Shown here: one piece after another, positions 7,833 to 15,479 of the stretch | How positions within the stretch are numbered: position 1 is the stretch's first letter | Layout of the letters: the number at the start of each line of letters is the position of its first letter | Assembly (NCBI GenBank): GCA_947630055.1 | Contig: CANRGA010000012.1 | Location: 1 to 32,866 of the forward strand | Source: an uncultured Bacilli bacterium | GTDB taxonomy: Bacteria > Bacillota_I > Bacilli_A > RF39 > UBA660 | Length of the DNA: 32,866 nucleotides | Direction: 5' to 3' | The notes under the pieces: model-generated | Seen by the model: the letters and a program-made list of their open reading frames with translations, nothing else | Databases searched by the model: none | What the model was told of the DNA's origin: nothing | Position numbers and translations under genes: made by a program

Positions 7833-8489
7833 ATGAATGAAATGCAATTAAGATTAAGAATTATAAGCATAAAAAAAGAAATGCTTTATATAATTATGAA
7901 ATCATTAAAAGCAAATAGATATATGTTAGTAGAAGAATTAAGATACTTATATCAAGAATATTTAAAATTGATAGTAAGATTACAAAAAAATATTCCTTCT
8001 TATAATAATGGCAAATGTAATCCATATAAAAATTGTTATTTTTATGCCTTAGATTTACCAGTACCTAATATATATAGATTAAATTATAGATTAATTTTAG
8101 ATGAAATATATTGTACAGATTTAGGTAGTATATCAAGACCAAATGATTTATATAGATTATATATACCTGAAACTGAAAAAGAAGTATTAGAGTATTTATA
8201 TAGTGATTTAGATACACTAAAGATAAAAGCGTATGATAGTGCAATAAATAAGTTACCAAAACATAATGGCTACAAAATAGCAATATTTATGGAATCAGGA
8301 AGTGATCATGATTATCATTTTATAAGACAAAATAGTGATGGTAGTTGGTCAGGAAAAATTGGTTATGAAGATTGCATAGTTAAAATGGCTAATCCCCTAG
8401 ATTATTTAAATGATAATATATATAATGAACCAACATCTTATGAACTTATTAAAACACTAGAAATAGTCAAACCTAATTTTAAAAGATAA
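7833..8489 (+). CDS. Tandem paralogue 3: unknown Cys/His protein
   Basis: A 218-residue third copy, 14 bp after paralogue 2 with a strong AAAAGGGGG site. It has KNCYFYALDL (Cys68), SDLDTLKIKAYDSAIN, KHNGYKIAIFME, DYHFIRQNSDG (His162), SWSGKIGYEDC and the shared tail YELIKTLEIVKP. The N-terminal 60 residues vary most among the copies, while the Cys, His and W-S-x-K-I-G blocks are fixed, as expected if the C-terminal two thirds form the active domain and the N terminus sets specificity or partner binding (inference). The stop codon is embedded in the operon's terminator. Confidence 0.7.
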   Translation: MNEMQLRLRIISIKKEMLYIIMKSLKANRYMLVEELRYLYQEYLKLIVRLQKNIPSYNNGKCNPYKNCYFYALDLPVPNIYRLNYRLILDEIYCTDLGSISRPNDLYRLYIPETEKEVLEYLYSDLDTLKIKAYDSAINKLPKHNGYKIAIFMESGSDHDYHFIRQNSDGSWSGKIGYEDCIVKMANPLDYLNDNIYNEPTSYELIKTLEIVKPNFKR

Positions 8490-8517
8490 GAGTCGACAAA
8501 ATATTCTTATCTTTTTT
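8481..8517 (+). terminator. Intrinsic terminator of the three-paralogue operon
   Basis: AAAAGATAAGA (8481-8491) pairs with TCTTATCTTTT (8505-8515) and is followed by more T residues. The hairpin overlaps the last codons and stop of paralogue 3. Confidence 0.85.
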
Positions 8518-8541
8518 GTTATATTAAAAGGGGTGAAAAAT

Positions 8542-8709
8542 ATGAAAGTAAAAGTAATTGATGAAGAATGTGAAAGAGATTTAGAAAATAGTATTAATGA
8601 ATTTTTAGAAAGAGATATAGATATTATTGATATTAAATATCAAGTAGCTATAGGTATTAGTGGAGAAGAACAGCTATATTGTTTTAGTGCGATGATTATT
8701 TATCATTAA
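8542..8709 (+). CDS. cse60: Small sporulation protein of the Cse60 family
   Basis: A 55-residue acidic protein: it starts MKVKVIDEE, then LENSINEFLER, DIIDIKYQVA, and ends EEQLYCFSAMIIYH. The start, the helix NSINEFL and the ending YCFSAMIIY match the Cse60 family (PF10957), known in Bacillus as a sporulation-regulated small protein of unknown role. GGGGTG precedes the ATG by seven bases, and TGTTATATT at 8517-8525 could be its own extended -10, so it is probably monocistronic between two terminators. The assignment rests on the motif pattern; the homology was not searched. Confidence 0.75.
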   Translation: MKVKVIDEECERDLENSINEFLERDIDIIDIKYQVAIGISGEEQLYCFSAMIIYH

Positions 8710-8710
8710 A

Positions 8711-8733
8711 AAAACTCGTAAATTCGCGAGTTT
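8711..8733. terminator. Bidirectional terminator between convergent genes
   Basis: AAACTCG (8712-8718) and CGAGTTT (8727-8733) form a hairpin with A residues on the left and T residues on the right. It can stop the Cse60 transcript on the plus strand and the coat-like gene on the minus strand. Confidence 0.7.
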
Positions 8734-9037
8734 ATAACATATACATATTAGTATTATTAGTTTCAATATCATCAGATGATATTATAGTAGTATTTGTATT
8801 TTCTAATTTTGCTAAACGATAATCCATTCTATTTAATTGTCTTTCTATTTTAGCAAGACGACTTTCTATATCATTTCCATTTGGTTGTGTGTTATAATTA
8901 TTAGGCATAGGTCCTTGATAAAAGTAGTTACTAGCTGCTTGATAGGGAGCTCCGCCCATATTCATGTTGGGATTCATATTAGGGTTATATGCTTGATAAT
9001 TACTTTCAGCAAAGAAAGAATTTCTATTTTTTCTCAT
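8732..9037 (-). CDS. Small Asn/Tyr/Gln-rich protein with C-terminal coiled coil (possible spore coat protein)
   Basis: A 101-residue protein not recognised by family. The first half is rich in Asn, Tyr, Pro, Met and Gln (NYQAYNPNMNPNMNMGG, YFYQGPMPNNYN), a composition often seen in spore coat or surface-assembly proteins. Residues about 55-80 (ESRLAKIERQLNRMDYRLAKLE) have a heptad pattern suited to a short coiled coil. The ATG at 9037 is chosen because GGAGG lies seven bases upstream on the minus strand; a longer open frame exists upstream but would run into the trmB start. It is divergent from trmB and convergent with Cse60. A coat role is only a suggestion. Confidence 0.6.
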   Translation of the reverse strand: MRKNRNSFFAESNYQAYNPNMNPNMNMGGAPYQAASNYFYQGPMPNNYNTQPNGNDIESRLAKIERQLNRMDYRLAKLENTNTTIISSDDIETNNTNMYML

Positions 9038-9090
9038 AAGAATACCTCCTACCAACATTATATGTTTTAAAGAAAAGAAGTGTTTTAAAA

Positions 9091-9717
9091 ATGCGTATGC
9101 GTAGTCCAAAATATAAAGATGAAGTAATTAATAATTGTACTTTTTTAATAAATAGTAAAGATGATTTAAATTTTCTTAATAATAATCCCTTACATATTGA
9201 AATAGGTATGGGTAAGGGTAATTTTATTTTAAATATGGCTTTAAATAATCCAGATATCAATTTTATTGGTATTGAAAAATATTCTAGTGTGGCAAGTATT
9301 GCTATTAAAAAAATTCAAGAATATGATTTACCTAATTTAAAAATAATTATTAGTGATATTATGAATTTAGAAGAATTATTAAAAAATAAAGTAGATGTAA
9401 TTTATTTAAATTTTTCTGATCCATGGCCTAAAAAAAGACATGCTAAAAGAAGACTAACATCACCTTTATTTTTAGAACTTTATTCTAAATTATTTAAAAA
9501 AGATAATATAATAATTCAAAAAACTGATAATGATGATTTATTTAAATATAGTCTAGATTCTCTAAAAGAATATGGCTATATTATTAAAGAAATTAGTTAT
9601 GATTTACATAATACAAGTATTCCTAATGTTATGACGGAATATGAAGAAAAGTTTAGTAGAGAAGGAATTAAAATAAAATATTTGAAAGCAGTTAAAGAAA
9701 TTGATATAATTAAGTAG
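9091..9717 (+). CDS. trmB: tRNA (guanine-N7)-methyltransferase TrmB
   Basis: A 208-residue SAM-dependent methyltransferase that makes m7G at position 46 of tRNA. Visible: the SAM-binding motif HIEIGMGKGNF (35-45), IGIEKYSS with the acidic ribose-binding residue (about 58-65), SDIM (87-90), the family signature DPWPKKRHAKRRL (109-121) and TEYEEKFSREG near residues 185-195. Length and motif order are normal for the Bacillus-type enzyme. A weak AAGAAAAGAAG stretch precedes the ATG. The next gene starts about ten bases after its stop, so it probably leads an operon that ends at 11976. In Bacillus the trmB region is also near ytxG/ytxH. Confidence 0.95.
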   Translation: MRMRSPKYKDEVINNCTFLINSKDDLNFLNNNPLHIEIGMGKGNFILNMALNNPDINFIGIEKYSSVASIAIKKIQEYDLPNLKIIISDIMNLEELLKNKVDVIYLNFSDPWPKKRHAKRRLTSPLFLELYSKLFKKDNIIIQKTDNDDLFKYSLDSLKEYGYIIKEISYDLHNTSIPNVMTEYEEKFSREGIKIKYLKAVKEIDIIK

Positions 9718-9726
9718 GAGATATAT

Positions 9727-10377
9727 ATGAAAGTAAAAAAAATATTATTTATTATTTTATCTTGTTTTATTTTAGTTGGATGCACTAATTTAAAAAATGC
9801 TTCTTATGATGATATTATGAATAATTTAACTTTGGCTCCTAAAAGAGCTAATATATTTCGTCAAGGTTATCAATTTTTTATTCCTCAAGGTATGCAAGTA
9901 AAAAAAGCGGGACTTAGTTATGCAATACTTTCTAGTAATAATATTGATTATTATCTTTATGTTGATTTAATTAGTTATAATGCTAAAGATGAAGAGTTTG
10001 TTTATGAAAAAAATAAAAATGCTTTATATAGTACAACAATAAATTATCAAAATAAAAAAGGCTATGCTGAGGTTAATTTACAAGAAAATAATCAATATCT
10101 AATTGAAATTATGTATAATTATGCTAAAATAGAAGTAATGGTAGATGAAAATAAAGTTAAGGAAGTTTTATCTAATTCTGCTACCATTTTAAATAGTATC
10201 AGATATGATGATTTGATTATTAAAGATTTACTTACTGATGATAATTTAGATTATACAGAAGAAAAATTTAATATGTTTGATGATATTAAAGAAAATACTA
10301 ATGTTCTAGATTATAGTGATAGTACAAATCAAGTTGAAGATAAAGAAAAAGTAAAAGATACAGATTATGTAGACTAG
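9727..10377 (+). CDS. Predicted lipoprotein of unknown function
   Basis: A 216-residue protein with a lipoprotein signal: Lys-rich start, hydrophobic core and lipobox LVGC (Cys19). After processing it would be anchored to the outer face of the membrane. The mature part has mixed alpha/beta composition (FRQGYQFFIPQGMQV, AILSSNNIDYYLYVDLISY, ATILNSIRY) and a highly acidic C terminus. No enzyme motif is seen. GGAG precedes the ATG, and the gene lies between trmB and an acidic disordered protein in the same operon. In related bacteria similar proteins may help in envelope or division functions, but the sequence does not show this. Confidence 0.75.
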   Translation: MKVKKILFIILSCFILVGCTNLKNASYDDIMNNLTLAPKRANIFRQGYQFFIPQGMQVKKAGLSYAILSSNNIDYYLYVDLISYNAKDEEFVYEKNKNALYSTTINYQNKKGYAEVNLQENNQYLIEIMYNYAKIEVMVDENKVKEVLSNSATILNSIRYDDLIIKDLLTDDNLDYTEEKFNMFDDIKENTNVLDYSDSTNQVEDKEKVKDTDYVD

Positions 10378-10390
10378 GAAGGTGACTTTG

Positions 10391-11248
10391 ATGAGCTTTG
10401 TCAAAAAATTAAAAGATATTTTATTTGAAGAAGAAGAATATACAGAACCAATAAAAATTAGAGAAGAAAAAAAGGAAGTAGAAAAAGTTGAAACAAAACC
10501 ATTAATTGTAGAAACACCAAAAGAAGAAATTAGAGAAGTTAGAGAAACAAGAACAGCTAAAATGGAAGTAAATGAACCAGCTGAAAGAGATTTATTTAAA
10601 GTGGATAATACTTTTAAATTTCCTGATTTTGATGAAGAAGAATTCGCTAGTAGTGTCCAAACTAGAATTAATCATAATGTATTAGATGTTGAAAGAAAAA
10701 AAGCAGCTGAAAAAAGAAATGAATATAGTCGTTTAGAAAAAGTAGAAGTTAAGGAACCAGAAAAGAAAAAATTTAAACCATCACCGATAATTTCACCAGT
10801 ATATGGTATATTAAATCAAGATTATAAGGCAGAAGATATTGTTAAAAAAGAAGATGTTGCATCTAATATAGATATAGATGAAGTTCGTAAAAAAGCTTAT
10901 CCAAAAGAAGTAGTTAAAGAAGAAGTAAAAGTTGAAGAGAAAAAAGAAGAAAAAATAGTTGATACTATTGATGAACCGGTTGTAACATTCTTTGATGAAA
11001 AAAATAATGATGTAGAAACTTTAGATGATAAAAAATCAATAGATGATTTATTAGAAGAAGCATCAGATGAAATTACTATTGAAGATACTTTAGAAATACC
11101 TAAAACAAATAATATTGAAGCAATTGAAGAAGAATTAGAAAAAATAGATGATGAAGAAAAAACAAAAGAAAAGGATTTAGATGATACTTTAGATAGTGAT
11201 TTATTTGAACTTATAGATTCAATGTATGATGAAAGAGAGGAGGGGTAA
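10391..11248 (+). CDS. Acidic, mostly disordered protein with a conserved KPSPIISPVYG motif
   Basis: About 285 residues, dominated by Glu, Lys and Asp in long stretches that suggest disorder or coiled coil. Two less degenerate islands stand out: FKVDNTFKFPDFDEEEF (about residues 70-85) and KKFKPSPIISPVYGILNQDY (about 133-152). The second recalls, from memory and unchecked, the S-P-x-Y-G motif in the cytosolic linker of SftA/FtsK-type DNA translocases. The N terminus SFVKKLKDILF is an amphipathic helix that could touch the membrane. The ATG at 10391 is preferred over the GTG at 10382 because AGGAAGG lies eight bases before it. A divisome-linked scaffold role is speculative. Confidence 0.6.
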   Translation: MSFVKKLKDILFEEEEYTEPIKIREEKKEVEKVETKPLIVETPKEEIREVRETRTAKMEVNEPAERDLFKVDNTFKFPDFDEEEFASSVQTRINHNVLDVERKKAAEKRNEYSRLEKVEVKEPEKKKFKPSPIISPVYGILNQDYKAEDIVKKEDVASNIDIDEVRKKAYPKEVVKEEVKVEEKKEEKIVDTIDEPVVTFFDEKNNDVETLDDKKSIDDLLEEASDEITIEDTLEIPKTNNIEAIEEELEKIDDEEKTKEKDLDDTLDSDLFELIDSMYDEREEG

Positions 11249-11252
11249 CTAG

Positions 11253-11543
11253 ATGGAATTTTTACTACAATTTTTACCAGTAGTTATATATTTATTATTA
11301 ATTGTTATAATAATAGTAGGAATTATTTTAGGAATTAAACTTATAATTACTATTGATAAGGTTGATAAAATAATTGATGATGTTAATACTAAAATAGAAA
11401 GAGTAACACCTTTATTTGATTCACTTGGAATGATATCTGATAAAGTTGGTGGATTCTTTGCTACAGTTATTAGTACAATTGAAAGCATAGTTACAAAAAT
11501 TTTTACTAGAAATAAAAAAGAGGAGAGTGAGATAGATGAGTAA
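11253..11543 (+). CDS. DUF948/YtxG-like membrane protein
   Basis: A 96-residue protein with one N-terminal membrane helix (about 5-30), followed by an amphipathic helical tail (IDKVDKIIDDVNTKIERV). This is the layout of DUF948 proteins such as Bacillus YtxG, a general-stress gene. GGAGGGG precedes the ATG. It overlaps the next gene by eight bases, and YtxG-YtxH adjacency is also seen in Bacillus, which supports the call. Function is unknown; envelope association is likely. Confidence 0.7.
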   Translation: MEFLLQFLPVVIYLLLIVIIIVGIILGIKLIITIDKVDKIIDDVNTKIERVTPLFDSLGMISDKVGGFFATVISTIESIVTKIFTRNKKEESEIDE

Positions 11544-11976
11544 AAATGGTAAATTTCTACTAGGAGCTGGTGTTGGTTTAGGTTTAGGTTTCTTATTTGC
11601 CCCAAAAAGTGGTAAAGAAACAAGAAAAGATTTAGCAAAATCTTTAAATGAACTAGTTGATAAAGCTAAAGATATTGATGTTGAAGAAGTAAAAAACGCT
11701 ATTATAGTTAAAGCAAGAGAACTTGAAAATACTATTAAAGATTTAGATAAAGAAACAGCTAAACAAATGATAGTAGATAAATCTAAAGAAGTTAAAATTA
11801 AAGCTCAAGAATTAGTAGATCTAGCTGTTGAAAAAGGAACTCCAGTAGTTGAAAAAACTGCTAAAGAAGTAAAAAGTAAAACTGCTGAAATTTTAAAAAC
11901 TGCTGCTGATAAATTAGAAGAATCAGATAAAACAAAAACTACGACTAAAAAAACTACAAAAAAAAGTAATAAATAA
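11536..11976 (+). CDS. ytxH: YtxH domain-containing stress protein
   Basis: A 146-residue protein starting with a Gly-rich hydrophobic helix (FLLGAGVGLGLGFLFAPKSG), then RKDLAKSLNEL and a long Lys/Glu/Ala-rich amphipathic helix. The glycine-rich helix followed by APKSGKETR is the YtxH signature (PF12732). Lys/Thr repeats fill the last 20 residues. It overlaps the DUF948 gene and carries a GAGAGTGAG site inside that gene. YtxH proteins are general-stress proteins of unclear activity. It is the last gene of the trmB operon and runs into a terminator. Confidence 0.85.
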   Translation: MSKNGKFLLGAGVGLGLGFLFAPKSGKETRKDLAKSLNELVDKAKDIDVEEVKNAIIVKARELENTIKDLDKETAKQMIVDKSKEVKIKAQELVDLAVEKGTPVVEKTAKEVKSKTAEILKTAADKLEESDKTKTTTKKTTKKSNK

Positions 11977-12006
11977 TCTGTTAAAAATACTAACAGATTT
12001 TTTTAT
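11975..12006. terminator. Terminator after ytxH, shared with the XRE gene end
   Basis: AATCTGTTA (11975-11983) and TAACAGATT (11991-11999) form a nine-pair hairpin with a T tract on the plus strand. The A-rich left side is a weaker match for the opposite strand, where the XRE gene ends at 12003. Confidence 0.85.
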
Positions 12007-12245
12007 TGCTTATAATTTTTCTCTTGCATAATTGATAGAGGATAAGTTTCTCTTTTATCAGTTCTGTATAATAAATAATCAATACTAGTATTATAATAAT
12101 CGGCTAATTTTATTAATATATCTTCAGTAAGCATAGTTTTACCTGTTTCAAAGTAACTATAATTTCTTTGTGTTATACCTATTTTATTTGCAATTTGTGT
12201 TTGAGTTAGTCCTTTATCTTCTCTAATTTCTTTTAATCTATTCAT
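12003..12245 (-). CDS. XRE-family transcriptional regulator
   Basis: An 80-residue protein that is almost entirely a helix-turn-helix domain: LKEIREDKGLTQTQIANKIGITQRNYSYFETGKTMLTEDILIKLADYYN, typical of phage-repressor-like XRE proteins. No dimerisation or sensor domain follows; the C terminus is a short basic tail. TAGGTGAT precedes the ATG on the minus strand. It is divergent from the surface-protein gene, and the intervening 100 bp holds three copies of the half-site TTGTCTA/TAGACAA inside that gene's promoter, so it probably represses its neighbour and perhaps itself. Confidence 0.88.
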   Translation of the reverse strand: MNRLKEIREDKGLTQTQIANKIGITQRNYSYFETGKTMLTEDILIKLADYYNTSIDYLLYRTDKRETYPLSIMQEKNYKQ

Positions 12246-12282
12246 TTTATATCACCTATTTAAATTTAATCATAGTTAAATA

Positions 12283-12317
12283 TTGTCTATTGACTTTTAG
12301 ACAAAATTTGTCTAAAA
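12283..12317. promoter_or_regulatory. Candidate operator: three TTGTCTA half-sites
   Basis: TTGTCTA at 12283-12289, TAGACAA at 12298-12304 and TTGTCTA at 12308-12314. The last two are arms of the perfect palindrome 12295-12317 (TTTTAGACAAA, central A, TTTGTCTAAAA). The first two form a wider inverted repeat with an eight-base spacer. The palindrome fills the gap between the -35 and -10 of the plus-strand promoter, the classic position for repressor exclusion of RNA polymerase. Confidence 0.75.
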
Positions 12318-12318
12318 T
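12290..12318 (+). promoter_or_regulatory. Sigma-A-type promoter of surface-protein gene
   Basis: TTGACT at 12290-12295, a 17-bp spacer, and TAAAAT at 12313-12318. Transcription would start near 12325, which rules out the ATG at 12340 as a well-served start and favours the ATG at 12355. Confidence 0.75.
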
Positions 12319-12354
12319 ATAAATATAAGATAATTAAATATGGGGATGATAATA

Positions 12355-13743
12355 ATGACTAAAAAAGGTAAGAAATTAGTTATTTTTAATAGCATTATTT
12401 TATTACTTGTGTGCACATATACGATAGGTATGCATTATCAAAATGTAAAGAAATTAAATGAATCGATACCTGAAGTAAAGTTAAAAGAAATAGTAAATAA
12501 AGAAAAAACCATGGCTATAATGATATCAAGTGATGGAAGTAATTATCAGGAATATAATAGTGATACGTGGCCAAGTAATAGTTATAAATTTAAAGAAGCC
12601 AAGTGTATTGATAATAGTGGTGATGAAGTAAAAGAAGCAGTCACATATGAAGAAGGAAAAATAACATTAACCACAAATAAAACAGTATATTGTACGGTTT
12701 ATTTTGATTATAAAGGAACAATAGAAATATTAAAAGAAACGGATTCAAATAAAAATTTAAGTAGTGATTTACAAGGCGGAATGTATAGATATCAAGGTAC
12801 TGATGATGTGCGTAATTGGATATGTTTTGGAACAACGGATAATTGTGGAACAAATGAAGATGATATAGATAAATATATGTATAGAATAATAGGGATAACA
12901 CAAGAAGGACAATTATATTTAATAAAAGAAACTTTTGTAAAAGAAGAAAATTTAACTGGTTTTGCATGGAATGCTAAGTCTCATATGAGTGGTTCAGAAG
13001 TGTATGTATGTTCTAATGGTAAATGTCCTGAGTGGAATGAAACTGATATATTTCTAAGAATCAACGGAATAAGTAATGGAGAAAAAAAGGGCAAAGGTTC
13101 GTGCTATCCGTCTTGTGATGGAGCCAATACAGATATCTTTGTAGATAGCACACAATATGAATATTTGAAATCAGGAGATAACATAAATGGTGGAGAAACA
13201 TCAAGTGTTTGGTATAATTTAATTGAAAATCATAAATGGCTGTATGGAGACATCGCAGATATTGAAATAGTAAACACTTATAATGGTCAAACATTATATG
13301 AAATAGAGAGTGGCTTAACAACTGTAAAACATTACATCGGTACTGTAGAAAATGTAACAGAAGAAACATATACATGGAATCAAAATGTTAATGCTAAAAT
13401 AGGATTAATGTATATGCATGATTATTGCTTTTCTTATTATGATGGAATATCAGAAGATTCAAGAGGTAATGCTAAAGATTATAATATATTAAAAAATAGT
13501 TGGTTACATTTTAGAAAAGACAATTATAATTTTAGTAATAATTATGAATGGTTGATAACTAGACATGGTATAATTAAAACATCAATAGTCTATACGCCGG
13601 CATATGATATTTCGTATGATGGTTCATTTCCAACTGGAGCTTCTTGGCATGATTTTGCAGTCAGACCTACCTTTTATGTAAAAAATGATATACAAATATC
13701 TGGAGAAGGTACAAAAGATAATCCGTTTATAATAAATTTTTAA
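12355..13743 (+). CDS. Surface or secreted protein with N-terminal anchor (DUF6273-like C terminus)
   Basis: About 462 residues. A membrane helix follows the Lys-rich start (KKGKKLVIFNSIILLLV). The rest is extracellular: a domain with MISSDGSNYQEYNSDTWP and CTVYFDYKG, then a long region with paired Cys residues (ICFGTTDNCG, YVCSNGKCPEW, CYPSC) and a C-terminal stretch ending in FAVRPTFYVKNDIQISGEGTKDNPF. That ending recalls the V-R-P-x-F-Y-L and G-x-x-D-P-F-I endings of DUF6273/FISUMP-like surface proteins of gut Bacillota (from memory). It is monocistronic, under the XRE operator. Even-numbered Cys clusters suggest disulphides or metal sites. The function is unknown; adhesion or environmental interaction is plausible. 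Confidence 0.65.
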   Translation: MTKKGKKLVIFNSIILLLVCTYTIGMHYQNVKKLNESIPEVKLKEIVNKEKTMAIMISSDGSNYQEYNSDTWPSNSYKFKEAKCIDNSGDEVKEAVTYEEGKITLTTNKTVYCTVYFDYKGTIEILKETDSNKNLSSDLQGGMYRYQGTDDVRNWICFGTTDNCGTNEDDIDKYMYRIIGITQEGQLYLIKETFVKEENLTGFAWNAKSHMSGSEVYVCSNGKCPEWNETDIFLRINGISNGEKKGKGSCYPSCDGANTDIFVDSTQYEYLKSGDNINGGETSSVWYNLIENHKWLYGDIADIEIVNTYNGQTLYEIESGLTTVKHYIGTVENVTEETYTWNQNVNAKIGLMYMHDYCFSYYDGISEDSRGNAKDYNILKNSWLHFRKDNYNFSNNYEWLITRHGIIKTSIVYTPAYDISYDGSFPTGASWHDFAVRPTFYVKNDIQISGEGTKDNPFIINF

Positions 13744-13776
13744 AAGTAACTTTTTATATAATTGTTACTTTTTTTA
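13742..13776 (+). terminator. Intrinsic terminator after surface-protein gene
   Basis: AAAAGTAAC (13742-13750) pairs with GTTACTTTT (13764-13772), followed by T residues. Confidence 0.85.
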
Positions 13777-13809
13777 AATTCTTATACATATAATTTTCTA
13801 GGTGCTAGT

Positions 13810-14892
13810 ATGAAGAAACTTATTTTATTATTGCTTTTATTATTACCTTTAAAATGTTTAGCTATAAGTGCAAGTAGTGCAATTGCTATGGATTTAGACA
13901 CTGGAAGAGTATTATATGGTTATAATCTAAATGAAGAAAGATTAATTGCTAGTACAACTAAAATAATGACTGCTATTATTGCCATTGAAAATGGTGATTT
14001 AGATAAAAAAGTAGTTGTTTCTGATATTATTCATGAAGCTTTTGGCAGTGCCATTTACATTGAAGTAGGGGAAGAAATAACTTTAAGAGATTTATTATAT
14101 GGCTTAATGCTTCGAAGTGGTAATGATGCCGCTTTAGTAATTGCCGAGATTATATCGGGAAGTGAAGAAGAATTTGTTTATTTAATGAATGATTATGCCT
14201 CTAATTTAGAAATGACACATACCAAATTTTTTAATCCGCATGGACTAGAAGAGAGTAATGGTAATGCTAATAAATCAAGTGTTTTGGATATGGCAAAACT
14301 TACAAAATATGCGATGGAAAATTCTACATTTAGAGAAATATTTCAAACTAAAGAACATACAGTTAAAACTAATTATAAGACTTATGTGTGGCATAATAAA
14401 AATAAACTTTTAAGAGAGGATTATATTACTGGTGGTAAAACTGGTTTTACTGAACTAGCTCGAAGAACTTTAGTATCAACTGGTAGTAAAAATAATATTA
14501 ATATTGTTGTTGTAACTTTAAATGATCCAAATGACTGGGCTGATCATAAAGAATTATATAATGATATTTTTAAAAATTATCGAAGTTATAAAATAATCAA
14601 TAAGAAAAAGTTTAAAGTAGATAATGAAGAGTATTATGATGATGGTAAGCTTTTTGTTAAGAATGATTTTTATATGGCTTTAACTAAAAAAGAATTAAAG
14701 AAAGTAACTTTAAATATCAATTTAATGCGATTAAAAAATTATAATGATGATGATATAGTTGGTTATGCTGAAGTAAAATTAGGTAAAGAAATTTATCACA
14801 AAGAACCAATTTATATTAAAAAGATTAATAAAGATAAAGAAGAAGATTTAACTTGGTGGCAAAAATTTAGGGGATGGTTATTTAAATGGTAG
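13810..14892 (+). CDS. dacB: D-alanyl-D-alanine carboxypeptidase (DacB/DacF type)
   Basis: A 360-residue penicillin-binding-protein-5-type serine peptidase that removes the terminal D-Ala of peptidoglycan stem peptides. The three active-site motifs are present: STTK (48-51, catalytic Ser48), SGN (103-105) and KTG (210-212). A signal peptide covers residues 1-19 (Leu-rich, ending CLA). The C terminus WWQKFRGWLFKW is an amphipathic anchor. The ATG at 13810 is chosen because AGGTG is five bases upstream and it opens the signal peptide; an upstream ATG at 13762 lies inside the terminator. Since spmA, spmB and rluB follow, as after Bacillus dacB, it is probably the sporulation enzyme controlling cortex cross-linking. 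It overlaps spmA by seven bases. Confidence 0.92.
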   Translation: MKKLILLLLLLLPLKCLAISASSAIAMDLDTGRVLYGYNLNEERLIASTTKIMTAIIAIENGDLDKKVVVSDIIHEAFGSAIYIEVGEEITLRDLLYGLMLRSGNDAALVIAEIISGSEEEFVYLMNDYASNLEMTHTKFFNPHGLEESNGNANKSSVLDMAKLTKYAMENSTFREIFQTKEHTVKTNYKTYVWHNKNKLLREDYITGGKTGFTELARRTLVSTGSKNNINIVVVTLNDPNDWADHKELYNDIFKNYRSYKIINKKKFKVDNEEYYDDGKLFVKNDFYMALTKKELKKVTLNINLMRLKNYNDDDIVGYAEVKLGKEIYHKEPIYIKKINKDKEEDLTWWQKFRGWLFKW

Positions 14893-15479
14893 GATACATT
14901 TGGGCATTTTTAATTGGTATAGGTATTATTTATGCTCTTTTAAGTGGTAATATTAATGTTATTAATGAAAGTATTTTAACTAATGCTAATGAAGCATTAG
15001 ATTTAATTTTAAATTTAATGCCAATTATAGTTTTATGGACTGGTATTTTAAAAATAGCCGAAGAGAGTGGTTTGTTAGATAAATTTGCCTCACTTTTAAG
15101 GCCAATTCTATGTCGTTTATTTCCAGATGTTCCCAAAGATAATAAAGCATTAGGTTATATATCTTCAAATATTGCTGCCAATATGTTAGGCCTTGGTAGT
15201 GCGGCAACTCCAGCAGGATTAAAAGCTATGAATGAACTGCAAAAAATAAACCCACAAAAAGATACAGCATCTACCCCAATGATTACTTTTTTAATTTTAA
15301 ATACGGCTGGAGTTACCTTAATACCTACTACAATTCTCGCCTTAAGAGTTGCTTATAAATCAGCGTTTCCTGGGGAAATAATAGTGCCTGCTATTATTGC
15401 TACTACTTGTTCTTCTATTGCGGGTTTAACTTTAGATTATTTTATTAGAAAGAGACAAAAACATGGAAATCGTTTCTAA
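14886..15479 (+). CDS. spmA: Spore maturation protein A
   Basis: A 197-residue multi-pass membrane protein of the nucleoside-recognition/Gate family. Conserved stretches are visible: LMPIIVLWTGILKIAEESGLLDK, LFPDVPKDNKALGYISSNIAANMLGLGSAATPAGLKAM and FLILNTAGVTLIPTT. In Bacillus, SpmA and SpmB are needed for normal spore core dehydration and heat resistance. It overlaps dacB by seven bases and spmB by 17, so the three are translationally coupled. The length is normal for the family. Confidence 0.95.
   Translation: MVGYIWAFLIGIGIIYALLSGNINVINESILTNANEALDLILNLMPIIVLWTGILKIAEESGLLDKFASLLRPILCRLFPDVPKDNKALGYISSNIAANMLGLGSAATPAGLKAMNELQKINPQKDTASTPMITFLILNTAGVTLIPTTILALRVAYKSAFPGEIIVPAIIATTCSSIAGLTLDYFIRKRQKHGNRF

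Noticed and set aside
8065-8283. Minus-strand open frame inside paralogue 3
   Set aside because: It has Leu/Tyr/Ile-rich antisense composition, no ribosome-binding site and lies within a well-supported gene; similar shadow frames exist across the window.
9024-9260. Minus-strand open frame over the trmB start
   Set aside because: It overlaps two better genes and shows no family motif.
13762-13809. Longer start for the dacB-like gene at ATG 13762
   Set aside because: It lies inside the terminator of the previous gene and would add unrelated residues before a good signal peptide with its own ribosome-binding site.
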